Part shown: positions 50,518 through 59,148 of the stretch, in pieces | Layout: each line of letters starts with the position of its first letter | Position numbering within the stretch: position 1 is the first letter of the stretch | Position numbers and translations under genes: made by a program | From: JACVRW01 sp963835705 | GTDB lineage: Bacteria; Actinomycetota; Thermoleophilia; Solirubrobacterales; Thermoleophilaceae | Length of the DNA: 64,000 nucleotides | Assembly: GCA_963835705.1 (NCBI GenBank) | Contig: CAWIGR010000014.1 | Coordinates: 1-64,000 of the forward strand | Direction: 5' to 3' | Notes under the pieces: model-generated | The model's database searches: none | The model's input: the letters and a program-made list of their open reading frames with translations, nothing else | What the model was told of the DNA's origin: nothing

Positions 50518-52314
50518 CTAGCCGAGCGCCCGCAGGCGCCGCTTGGGGGTGTCGTCGTCGCGGCCCTCGTAGCGGTTGGTGATCGGCAGGCGCCGGTCGC
50601 GTCCGAAGGCCTTCATCGAGATCTTGATGCCGGGCGGCGCCTGGCGGCGCTTGTACTCGGCCTTGTCGACCATGCGGATCACGCGCTCCACGTCCTCGCG
50701 CGGGAGCCCGCGGCGCCCCAGCTCCACCGCGTCGAGGTCCTCCTCGACATAGCCGGCGAGGATGGCGTCGAGCACGTCGTACTCCGGTAGCGAGTCCTGG
50801 TCGGTCTGCTCGGCGCGCAGCTCGGCCGACGGCGGGCGCTCCAGCACGCTCGCCGGGACCAGCTCGCGGCCGGCCTGCTCGTTGCGCCAACGGACAAGCC
50901 GGTACACGCTGCCCTTGAACACGTCCTTCAGCACGCCGAAGCCGCCGGCCATGTCGCCGTAGAGGGTCGCGTAGCCCACCGACAGCTCCGACTTGTTGCC
51001 GGTGGTGAGCACGAGCCAGCCGAACTTGTTCGACAGCGCCATCACCACGTTGCCCCGGATGCGCGCCTGCACGTTCTCCTCGGCCACGTCCGGCTCGCGA
51101 CCGGCGAAGGCGTCGGCCAGCATGGTGTCGTAGGCGCCCATGGTGGCCTCGATCGAGATCTCCATGAACTCGGTGCCGAGGTTCTCGGCGATGCCGCGGG
51201 CGTCGGCCCGGGTGCCCTCGCTTGAGAAGGGGGAGGGCATCGAGACGCACGTCACGCGCTCGGGCCCGAGCGCGTCCGCGGCCACCATCGCCACGAGCGC
51301 GGAGTCGATCCCGCCGGAGAGGGCGAGCACGACGCGCTCGAAGCGGTTCTTCTCCACGTAGTCGCGCAGGCCGGTGCGCAGGGCCACGTAGAGCTCCTCG
51401 TCGGGGTCGAGCAGATCGGCGACACGGCCGCCGACCGTGTGGGAGTCGCCCCCGGGGAGCTCGAGGCTCGCCATGTGAACGGCGGGCGGCTCGGCGAGCT
51501 GCGACGCCCTCCGCTGGCGGCGCACGTTCACGCGGTGGCGCGTGTCGCGCAGGCGCGCGGAGGCCACCTCGCGCGGGTCGATCGTGCAGAGCGTGAGGCA
51601 CTCCTCGAACTGTGGGCAGCGGGCGAGAATGCGCCCGTCCTGGTCGATGGCGAGGCTGTGTCCGTCGAACACGAGCTCGTCCTGGGCTCCGACCGTGTTG
51701 ACGAACACCACCGCGGTGAGGTTGTCCACCGCCCGCTGCACGAGCATTCGCTCACGGGCGTGGCCGTAGCCGGTGCGGTAGGGAGAGGCCGAGAGGTTCA
51801 CGATCACCTGCGCGCCCGCCAGGGCCTCGGTCATCGCGGGCGGCCCGGGCTCCCAGATGTCCTCGCAGATCGAGACCCCGATCGGCACGCCGTTCAACTC
51901 GAAGATGCCCGCCTCGGAGCCCGACTGGAAGTAGCGCTGCTCGTCGAACACGCCGTAGTTGGGGAGGTACATCTTGCGGTAGACCGCGGCCACCTCGCCG
52001 TCGGCGAGCACGGCGGCGGAGTTGTAGACGTCGTCCGCCCGCTCGGGGAACCCCACGAGTGCCACGATGCCGCGCGTCTGGGCGGCCAGCTCCTCGAGCG
52101 CCTCGCCCACCTGGTCGAGGAACGAGGTCTTGAGCAGGAGGTCCTCGGGCGGGTAGCCGCTGATCGTCAGCTCCGGAAACACGACCAGCCCCGCCCCTTG
52201 CTCTCGGGCGGCGGCAGTGTGGTCTGCGATCTTGCGGGAGTTGCCCCGGATGTCGCCGACGGTCGGGTCGATCTGGGCGAGCGCGACCCTAAGCAGGTCC
52301 TGTCCGGGGGGCAT
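50518..52314 (-). CDS. nadE: Glutamine-dependent NAD+ synthetase
   Basis: The 598 residues combine an N-terminal nitrilase-type glutaminase (Glu in VFPELTISGYPPEDLL, Lys in YRKMYLPNYGVFDEQRYF, Cys in VGVSICEDIWEPG written here IGVSICEDIW) with a C-terminal synthetase (P-loop LALSGGIDSALVAMVAADAL, TTGNKSELSVGY, KAEYKRRQAPPG). It amidates deamido-NAD with ammonia from glutamine. The length is that of short two-domain bacterial NadE enzymes. Confidence 0.95.
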   Translation of the reverse strand: MPPGQDLLRVALAQIDPTVGDIRGNSRKIADHTAAAREQGAGLVVFPELTISGYPPEDLLLKTSFLDQVGEALEELAAQTRGIVALVGFPERADDVYNSAAVLADGEVAAVYRKMYLPNYGVFDEQRYFQSGSEAGIFELNGVPIGVSICEDIWEPGPPAMTEALAGAQVIVNLSASPYRTGYGHARERMLVQRAVDNLTAVVFVNTVGAQDELVFDGHSLAIDQDGRILARCPQFEECLTLCTIDPREVASARLRDTRHRVNVRRQRRASQLAEPPAVHMASLELPGGDSHTVGGRVADLLDPDEELYVALRTGLRDYVEKNRFERVVLALSGGIDSALVAMVAADALGPERVTCVSMPSPFSSEGTRADARGIAENLGTEFMEISIEATMGAYDTMLADAFAGREPDVAEENVQARIRGNVVMALSNKFGWLVLTTGNKSELSVGYATLYGDMAGGFGVLKDVFKGSVYRLVRWRNEQAGRELVPASVLERPPSAELRAEQTDQDSLPEYDVLDAILAGYVEEDLDAVELGRRGLPREDVERVIRMVDKAEYKRRQAPPGIKISMKAFGRDRRLPITNRYEGRDDDTPKRRLRALG

Positions 52315-52343
52315 GTCCTCATTATCGCGGGCAAACTGGCCCC

Positions 52344-53162
52344 ATGACCACGATCTGCTCGGAGACCTTCGGCCGGCGCGGCGATCCGGCCGTGCTGCTG
52401 ATCATGGGCCGGATGGCCTCGATGCTCTGGTGGCCCGACGAGTTCTGCGAGCGGCTCGCCGGCCTCGGGCGCTTCGTGATCCGCTACGACAACCGCGACA
52501 CCGGGCGCTCCACCGGCTACGAGCGGGGAACCGCCACGTACACCCTCGACGACATGGCGGGCGACGCGGTGGCGGTGCTCGACGAGCACGGGGTCGAGCG
52601 GGCCCATGTGGTGGGCATGTCGATGGGCGGCGCGATCGCGCAGCTCGTGGCGCTCGCGCATCCCGCGCGAGTGGCGAGCGTGACCGCGATCAGCACCACC
52701 ACGTTCGGCGCGGAGGACCCCGGCCTGCCCGGCCCGGACCCGGAGTACATGGAGCACGCCGCCGCCTTCGAGCAGCTCGACTGGTCCGACACCCAAGCGC
52801 TCGCCGACCTGTTCGTGCGCGACTCGCGCGCGCTGTCGGGCACCCGGCATCCGTTCGACGAGGCCGCGGCGCGCGAGCTGGTCACGCGGGACTTCGACCG
52901 GGCCATCGACCCCGGCCGGCTGGCCAACCACGGCGACGTGGGCGGTGACGAGGAGCGGTGGGAAGGGCGGCTCGCGGAGCTCGCGGTGCCGTTCCTCGTG
53001 ATCCACGGCACCGCGGACCCGCTCTTCCCGTACGAGCACGGGGTCGCGCTGGCGAACGCGGTCCCGGGCGCGACGCTCGTGACGATCGAGGGCGGCGGCC
53101 ACGAGCTGCACGAGGGCGACTGGGACCAGATGCTGGAGGCGATAGCGGGCCACACCGGCTAG
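52344..53162 (+). CDS. Alpha/beta hydrolase
   Basis: This 272-residue hydrolase has the oxyanion region LLIMGRMASMLWWPDEF, FVIRYDNRDTGRST, the nucleophile elbow HVVGMSMGGAIAQLVAL, acid FLVIHGTADPLFPYEHG and catalytic His in IEGGGHELHEG, so the triad is complete. It resembles the TesA/DhaA-like esterases common in actinobacteria. Substrate unknown. It is divergent from nadE (30 nt) and overlaps the convergent hydrolase-VanX gene by 4 nt. Confidence 0.88.
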   Translation: MTTICSETFGRRGDPAVLLIMGRMASMLWWPDEFCERLAGLGRFVIRYDNRDTGRSTGYERGTATYTLDDMAGDAVAVLDEHGVERAHVVGMSMGGAIAQLVALAHPARVASVTAISTTTFGAEDPGLPGPDPEYMEHAAAFEQLDWSDTQALADLFVRDSRALSGTRHPFDEAAARELVTRDFDRAIDPGRLANHGDVGGDEERWEGRLAELAVPFLVIHGTADPLFPYEHGVALANAVPGATLVTIEGGGHELHEGDWDQMLEAIAGHTG

Positions 53163-54541
53163 GGGCGCCGGCAGCCCAGCGAGAGGTCGAGGTAGGTGCG
53201 GCCGGTCAGCCGGTGTTCGTAGTGCCACCACTCGCGCCAGTAGTTCGTGAAGCCGAAGCGCTCCATGGCGTTCTTGAGCGCCAGGCGGTTGCGCAGCACC
53301 GCTCCGGTGGCGTCGAACGTGTGGGCGCCGGGACCGAGGGCGTCGTAGCGGCCCATGCGGAGCCGCTTGCCGTCGGAGGCGCGGACCAGGGTGAGGTCCA
53401 CGGCGCTGCCGAGGTTGTGGCGGCTGCGCCGCGCGATGTAGGTGCCCACGAGGTGGCCGCGGCCGGTGCGCTCGGCCCAGCGCACGAGCGCCCGGGTGGC
53501 CCGGGCGGGCCGGTAGGCGTCCATTACGAGCAGGCCGCGGTTGCGGCGGCGCAGGTAGCGCTGGACCCGGCCGAGGTCGCGGGCGGCCGGGTCGAGCATC
53601 AGCGCCCACGCCTCGCAGTAGCCGGGCAGCCGCCGCCCCGTGATGTTCTCGGTCCCCGCGTAGGTGATGTCGAGGGCGATGCCCGGCGCGTAGCGATGGA
53701 CGTCGACCAGGCCGGCGAGGCGATGGGCGGGGGAGCCGGCCAGGTCTTGGGCCGATGCGGCAGGAATTCCACGGAACGCCCGCTCGGCGGCGCCGCGAAT
53801 CGTGTCCGTCCCGTAGTCATGCGACGGGTTCCCGTCCGTCAGCACGGCCAGCGACACGCGTTCCCCATCCCGCTCGAACATGCCGACCGCATGCACGAGA
53901 CGGCCGGCCACCGTGCCCCGCCACCCGATCTTGAAGAAGGCCTCGAAACCGAGGTCGAGAGCGGGGCGGGGAAACCCCCAACGCTGGCGCCGGTCGATCG
54001 ACGACATCAGCGCGCGTGCGTACTCACGGGTGCCGGCCGGAATCATGCGGTCGAAGCGACGCAAGAACCGGGCCTGGTCAGCCGCGCTGATGAGGGACGA
54101 GCCCCAGCTGCCGGAGATCGAGAAGTCCCGCATCCCGGCATCCCGGGCGACCTCCCAGAGCGCCGCGGTCCCGACCTTCCCCTGCACGATCGACGCCACC
54201 TTGTTGCCGGACAGCACGATCATCGTGTGGAGCAGCCGTTGATCGGCCGGCGGCGGCATGCGCCCTTCCAGCCGCCTCAGGTAGGCGACCAGCAGCATGA
54301 CCTTGACGATGCTTCCCGAGGCGTAGCGCCGGTGGGCCTGGAACCCATGCAGGCGGCCCCGCGAGTCGATCAGGGCGAAGGAGCTGGTGGCCCGCCGGCC
54401 GATGAAGGCCTTCGCGGCCCGGATCGACTTCTTCGCGGGGAACGCGGTGGGCTGCTGCGCGGCCACAGGCGAGGAGCTCGCCGCGGCCGCGGCGACCACG
54501 GCCATCAGGCCTACTCCAATCGCGACGCGGAGGCGGCGCAT
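53159..54541 (-). CDS. Secreted fusion: class A beta-lactamase-like serine hydrolase + VanX-type D-Ala-D-Ala dipeptidase
   Basis: A signal peptide (MRRLRVAIGVGLMAVVAAAA, cleavage near AAQ-QPT) is followed by a beta-lactamase2-like domain (about 45-258). Its S77-x-x-K80 (GSIVK), S111-G-N113 and K204-I-G206 fit the SxxK, SDN and KTG positions. A peptidase M15D domain follows (about 275-455), with R344 (DAYRP), H375 and D382 in SRHNLGSAVD, and E437 and H440 in REWWHYE, so all VanX zinc and catalytic residues are kept. It should cut D-Ala-D-Ala dipeptides or peptide stems outside the cell. ATG 54541 is chosen because it starts the signal peptide. Confidence 0.88.
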   Translation of the reverse strand: MRRLRVAIGVGLMAVVAAAAASSSPVAAQQPTAFPAKKSIRAAKAFIGRRATSSFALIDSRGRLHGFQAHRRYASGSIVKVMLLVAYLRRLEGRMPPPADQRLLHTMIVLSGNKVASIVQGKVGTAALWEVARDAGMRDFSISGSWGSSLISAADQARFLRRFDRMIPAGTREYARALMSSIDRRQRWGFPRPALDLGFEAFFKIGWRGTVAGRLVHAVGMFERDGERVSLAVLTDGNPSHDYGTDTIRGAAERAFRGIPAASAQDLAGSPAHRLAGLVDVHRYAPGIALDITYAGTENITGRRLPGYCEAWALMLDPAARDLGRVQRYLRRRNRGLLVMDAYRPARATRALVRWAERTGRGHLVGTYIARRSRHNLGSAVDLTLVRASDGKRLRMGRYDALGPGAHTFDATGAVLRNRLALKNAMERFGFTNYWREWWHYEHRLTGRTYLDLSLGCRRP

Positions 54542-54576
54542 TCGGGGGACCGTACACCCGGGTACGGCTGCCCGTA

Positions 54577-54605
54577 TGGACCGCCGCGCCAAGCGCCCCT
54601 AGATT
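54577..54605 (+). promoter_or_regulatory. Promoter TGGACC-N17-TAGATT, leaderless geometry
   Basis: TGGACC (54577-54582), a 17-nt spacer and TAGATT (54600-54605) lie 7 nt before GTG 54613. This is the best-formed promoter in the window. Confidence 0.6.
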
Positions 54606-54612
54606 TGATCGC

Positions 54613-56337
54613 GTGATCGCCCGGCTCAACAGGGATCTCGTGAATCCGCGTACCTACACGCGGATCGCGTATCTCCTGCTCGCGGGCGTGCTCGGGACGA
54701 TCGAGTTCATCTTCCTCGTGACCGCGCTGTCGACCGGCGTCGGCCTGGCCGTGACCCTCATCGGCATCCCGATCCTGATCGCCAGCGTCTACGCCTGGGG
54801 CTGGATCGCTGGGGTCGAGCGGCGCGTGATCGGCACGCTCACCGGCAACGAGATCGCCAGCCCGTACCGACTGCTGCCCAAGGGCGGCTGGTGGGAGCGC
54901 CTGCGGGCCCGCCTCGCCGACCCCGCCACCTGGAAGGACCTGACCTTCCTGTTCCTCCAGTTCCCGTTCGGCCTGCTGTCCTTCATCATCGCCACCACGG
55001 TCCTGAGCTTCGGCATCGGGAACCTGACGCAGCCGCTCTGGTACTGGGCCATCCCGAACGACGACTGGGGGCTGTTCGGGTTCACCGAGATCGACACCCT
55101 CGGCGAGGCGCTCGCCCTCGTCCCGCTCGGCGCGCTCGTGCTGTGGGTGGGGATCCCCGCCCTCGGCTGGCTCGGCCGCTTCTACGGCGCCTATGCGGAG
55201 CTGCTGCTCGGCTCGAACGAGGATCCCGCCGTGACCGCCCAGATGTCCGACCTCCGCGATGCCCGGACGCGCATCATCGAGGCCGCCGATGCCGAGCGCC
55301 GCCGTATCGAGCGCGACCTCCACGACGGCGCCCAGCAGCGGCTCGTCGCGCTCTCGCTCAACCTGCGCATGGCCGAGAAGCGCGCCGCCGAGGGCGACCC
55401 GGCCGCCGTGGAGCTGGTGCGCTCGGCCGGGGAGGAGGCCGGGCTCGCGCTGAAGGAGCTCCGCGACCTGGCACGCGGCATCCACCCGGCCATCCTCACC
55501 AACCGCGGCCTGAACGCCGCGCTCGACGACCTGGCCGGGCGCGCCGCCGTGCCGGTCGAGCTGGTCGCGGTTCCGCCCCAGCGCCTTCCCGACCCGGTCG
55601 AATCGACCGTGTACTTCGTCGTCTCGGAGTGCCTGGCGAACATCGGGAAGCATGCCGAGGCCAAAGAGGGCTCGGTGGCGGTCACGGTGGTCGGCGACGA
55701 GGTCGAGGTGGTCGTCAAGGACGACGGCGTGGGGGGCGCGGAGCTCGGCAACGGCTCGGGGCTGCAGGGCCTCGAGGACCGTGTGGGAGCGCTCGACGGG
55801 TGCGTGGACGTGGACAGCCCGCCGGGCGGCGGCACGACGGTGATGGTCACCATCCCGCTGTCCGAGCCCGACCCGGACCGGGCCGCAGCCCGGCCCATCC
55901 TGAGCGAGGAGGAGGTCCGCGCCCTCGCCGAGCGCCGGCGCAGGGGGCTCCGCTACCGCCTGATCGCGTTGGGCACGATCGCCTTCGTCATCCTGGCCAT
56001 CTGGGGCCTCACCGGCGCCCCGAACGCCTGGCCGGTGTGGCCCGTCCTCAGCCTGGCGTTCATCGCCGCGCTCGATGCCTGGCGCGTCTTCATCGAGCCC
56101 GCCGGCGGCTTCGCCCTCGCCCGCAGCCTGCCGAGCACCCGGCGGCGGCTGATCGCCACCGGCGGCGCCCTCGCGATCGTGAACCTGTTCCTGATCGGGA
56201 TCTGGATCGCGAGCGGCTCGGGCTACTTCTGGCCCGCCTGGGTGATGCTCGGCTCGGTGGTCGCCCTGGCCCTGAAGGCGATCCCCTGGTCACACGCCTG
56301 GCACGACCGGCTGCACGGCACGCCGCCGGTCGCCTGA
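54613..56337 (+). CDS. NarL-type sensor histidine kinase with N- and C-terminal membrane domains
   Basis: The 574 residues run as follows: an N-terminal four-helix putative-sensor domain (about 15-190), the HisKA_3 dimerisation helix with phospho-His in RRIERDLHDGAQQRLVALSL, LARGIHPAILTNRGL, and a HATPase_c with N-box SECLANIGKHAEA, G1 VKDDGVGG and G2 GSGLQGLEDRVGAL. Four further membrane helices form a C-terminal domain (about 450-560: LIALGTIAFVILAIWGLTG and so on). No response regulator gene is next to it, so it is an orphan. GTG start. Confidence 0.9.
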   Translation: MIARLNRDLVNPRTYTRIAYLLLAGVLGTIEFIFLVTALSTGVGLAVTLIGIPILIASVYAWGWIAGVERRVIGTLTGNEIASPYRLLPKGGWWERLRARLADPATWKDLTFLFLQFPFGLLSFIIATTVLSFGIGNLTQPLWYWAIPNDDWGLFGFTEIDTLGEALALVPLGALVLWVGIPALGWLGRFYGAYAELLLGSNEDPAVTAQMSDLRDARTRIIEAADAERRRIERDLHDGAQQRLVALSLNLRMAEKRAAEGDPAAVELVRSAGEEAGLALKELRDLARGIHPAILTNRGLNAALDDLAGRAAVPVELVAVPPQRLPDPVESTVYFVVSECLANIGKHAEAKEGSVAVTVVGDEVEVVVKDDGVGGAELGNGSGLQGLEDRVGALDGCVDVDSPPGGGTTVMVTIPLSEPDPDRAAARPILSEEEVRALAERRRRGLRYRLIALGTIAFVILAIWGLTGAPNAWPVWPVLSLAFIAALDAWRVFIEPAGGFALARSLPSTRRRLIATGGALAIVNLFLIGIWIASGSGYFWPAWVMLGSVVALALKAIPWSHAWHDRLHGTPPVA

Positions 56338-56346
56338 GCACCGTCC

Positions 56347-57822
56347 CTACGAGTCGTAGTACAGCGCGAACTCCCACGGGTGCGGGCGCATCCGCACCTG
56401 GTCGGCCTCCTCGCGGCGCTTCCACCCGATCCAGGTGTCGATCAGGTCCTGGGTGAACACGCCGCCCTTCAACAGGAACTCGTGATCGGCCTCCAGGGCG
56501 TCGAGCGCCTCGTCGAGCGAGCTCGGCACGTGCTTGATCTCCCGGAGCTGCTCCTCGGGCAGCTCGAACAGGTCCACGTCCACCGGCTGGCCCGGGTCGA
56601 TCCGGTTCTGGATCCCGTCGAGGCCCGCCATCAGCAGCGCCGAGAACGCCAGGTAGGGGTTGGCGGACGGGTCCGGGGGCCGGAACTCGACGCGCTTGGC
56701 CTTCGGCGACGACGAGTACACCGGGATGCGGCAGGCCGCGGAGCGGTTGCGCTGTGAGTACACGAGGTTCACCGGCGCCTCGTAGCCCGGCACCAGGCGG
56801 CGGTACGAGTTCGTGGTCGGTGCGCAGAACGCCATCAGCGCCCGCCCGTGGGCGATGATCCCGCCGATGAAGTTGAGCGCCTCGCGCGAGAGCTGCGCGT
56901 AGCCGTCGAAGTCGAACATCAGGTTCTCGCCGGCGCGCCCCAGCGACATGTGCACGTGCATCCCCGAGCCGTTCTCCTCGAACAGCGGCTTCGGCATGAA
57001 CGTGGCCGACTTGCCGGCCTGGTGCGCCACGTTCTTGATCACGTACTTCTGCAGCTGGATCTGGTCCGCCATCTTGCGCAGCGTGTTGAAGCGGACGTTG
57101 ATCTCCGCCTGCCCGGCCGAGCCGACCTCGTGGTGCTGGAACTCGCAGCGCAGCCCCATCGACTCGAGCGCCACGACCATGCGGGCGCGCAGGTCCCCGT
57201 GGGTGTCGCCCGGCGAGGTGGGGAAGTAGCCCTGCTGTGAGCGGATCTTGTAGCCGAGGTTGGGCGTGCCGTTGCGCTCCGCGCCGAAGCCGCGGCCGCG
57301 GTTCCAGTAGCCCTCCTCGGAGTCGACCTCGTAGAACGAGCGGTTCGCCGTCTGGTCGAAGGCCACGTGCTCGAACACGTAGAACTCCGCTTCGGGGCCC
57401 ATGAAGCAGGTGTCGGCGATGCCCGTGGCCGCCAGGTGGCGCTCGGCCTTCCGGGCCACGTAGCGCGGGTCGCGGCTGTAGGGCTCGCGCGTGATCGGGT
57501 CGATCACGTCGCAGAGCACCGACAGCGTCTTCTGCTCGTGGAACGGGTCGATCAGCGCCGACGTGGGATCGGGCAGCAGCACCATGTCCGACTCCGCGAT
57601 CTCCTGGAACCCGCGGATCGAGGAGCCGTCGAACCCGAGGCCCTCGGCGAAGGCCTCCTCGTCGAGGGCGTGGATCGAGAGGCCCAGGTGCTGCCACGTG
57701 CCGGGCAGGTCGGTGAACTTGAAGTCCACCATCCGCACGCCGTGCTCCTGGGCGAGGGCGAGCACGTCCGCCGCCTCGGCCGCCCGCCCGCCGACGAAGC
57801 GCTCAACGGTGAGCGGCGTCAC
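56347..57822 (-). CDS. glnA: Glutamine synthetase, type I
   Basis: This 491-residue GSI has VDFKFTDLPGTWQHLG, GFDGSSIRGFQEIAESDM, MGPEAEFYVFE, HHEVGSAGQAEINVRF, the ATP site KPLFEENGSGMHVHMSL, and NRSAACRIPVYSSSPKAKR with EFRPPDPSANPYLAFSA. It makes glutamine from glutamate, ammonia and ATP. The adenylylation-site tyrosine (NLYxL in E. coli) is Phe419 here (VDLFELPEE), so control by adenylyltransferase is unlikely. GTG 57822 would overlap the expected flotillin stop by 4 nt. In the sequence as given there is no stop between flotillin and glnA. Confidence 0.95.
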   Translation of the reverse strand: MTPLTVERFVGGRAAEAADVLALAQEHGVRMVDFKFTDLPGTWQHLGLSIHALDEEAFAEGLGFDGSSIRGFQEIAESDMVLLPDPTSALIDPFHEQKTLSVLCDVIDPITREPYSRDPRYVARKAERHLAATGIADTCFMGPEAEFYVFEHVAFDQTANRSFYEVDSEEGYWNRGRGFGAERNGTPNLGYKIRSQQGYFPTSPGDTHGDLRARMVVALESMGLRCEFQHHEVGSAGQAEINVRFNTLRKMADQIQLQKYVIKNVAHQAGKSATFMPKPLFEENGSGMHVHMSLGRAGENLMFDFDGYAQLSREALNFIGGIIAHGRALMAFCAPTTNSYRRLVPGYEAPVNLVYSQRNRSAACRIPVYSSSPKAKRVEFRPPDPSANPYLAFSALLMAGLDGIQNRIDPGQPVDVDLFELPEEQLREIKHVPSSLDEALDALEADHEFLLKGGVFTQDLIDTWIGWKRREEADQVRMRPHPWEFALYYDS

Positions 57823-59148
57823 CTGAGCTCCTCCGCCTCGGCGTCGGCCACCCCGTTCTGCACGCCCGGGGATCCGCTTCGCGATCTCCTCGAAGCTCTT
57901 GCCGGTGAGCGCCTCCACGACGGCCGGCAGCTCGGCCATCACCTGGGTCACGTCGCGCGTGATCTTGTGCGCGCCCGGCCCGGAGCCGTTCCCGCCGCCG
58001 ATCATCACGATCTTCTCGGTCTGGGCGAGCGGCGCCGACACCGCGGCCGCGAGCTCGGGCAGGATCTCGAGCACGCGGTCCGTGATCGCCGCCTCGTTGT
58101 ACTCCTTCCAGGACTCCGCCTTGGCGGCCATCGCCTCGGCCTCGGCCAGGCCTCGGGCCCGCAGCGCGTCGGCCTCGCCGGCGCCCAGCGCCGCCGCGCG
58201 CTCGCGCTCGGCCTCGGCCACCTGGGCGATCTCGCGGGCGCGCGCCATCGCCGGCTCCACGACCTCCGCCGTCAGCTCGCGCTTGCGCCGCTCCACCTCG
58301 GCCTGCATCAGCTCGATGGCCTTCTGGCGCTCCACGATCTCAACCTCGAGCTCGGCGCGGCGCACCTCCTGACGGGTGATCGCCCTCTGGAGGTCGTAGG
58401 AGAGGTCCGCCTCGGCGCTGGCCTTCATCCCCTCGGCCTTGAAGCCGGCCTTCTCGATCTCGAAGTCGCGCCGGGAGCGCTCGATCGCCAGGTCGGCCTC
58501 GTAGCGCGCCGCCTTGGCCTCGCGCTCGGCCTCGGCCTCGCCGCGGATGGCGTCGCGCTTCACCTGCGCGGTGCGCGGCCGGCCGAGCGCCTCGATGTAA
58601 CCCTGCTTGTCGCCCACGTTGCGGATCGTGAGCGAGACGATCGTGAGGCCCATCGCCTCGAGGTCCGGGCTCGCCAGCTCGCGCACCTGCGCGACGAGCG
58701 CCTGGCGGTCGCGGTACACGTCCTCGATCGAGTGCGCTCCGATCGCGGCGCGCATGTGGCCCTCCACGGCCTGCATCGCCGTGCGCACGATGTCCTCGGC
58801 ACGGCGCGACAGGAACTGCTCGGCGGCGCGCTCGATGCCCTCGTCGGAGCCGTCGATCTTGACCATGCAGACGCCGTCCACCTGGACGGGCACGCCGTGC
58901 ATCGAGTAGGTCTCGGAGGTCTTCACGTCGAACTGCATCAGCTCGAGCGAGAGCCGCTGGACGCGCTCGCTGAAGGGTCTGACGTAGGTGCCGCCGCCCC
59001 TCACGATGCGGTAGCCCTTGCGGCCGCGGCCGGAGATGACCAGCACCTCGTTCGGGCCGACCTTGGCGTACTGGTGGGCCCAGACCGCGAACGCGATCAG
59101 GAGCAGCGCGGCGAGGACCGACCCGCCGATGATGAGCGCTAGCTCCAT
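57819..59148 (-). CDS. Flotillin-like SPFH protein (likely +1 base frame break near its 3' end)
   Basis: An N-terminal membrane hairpin (ALIIGGSVLAALLLIAFAVW) leads to an SPFH domain (about 30-200: GPNEVLVISGRGRKGYRIV, VCMVKIDGSDEGIERAAEQFL, SIEDVYRDRQALVAQVREL). A long Ala/Glu coiled coil (about 215-375) follows, and then IVMIGGGNGSG and ALTGKSFEEIAKRIPG. Flotillins form membrane rings or microdomains. After RIPG the frame as given runs on into glnA. Removing one base of the CCC at 57865-57867 gives VQNGVADAEAEELR and a TGA at 57819-57821 overlapping the glnA start, the usual coupling here. The ATG overlaps the upstream gene by 10 nt. Confidence 0.88.
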
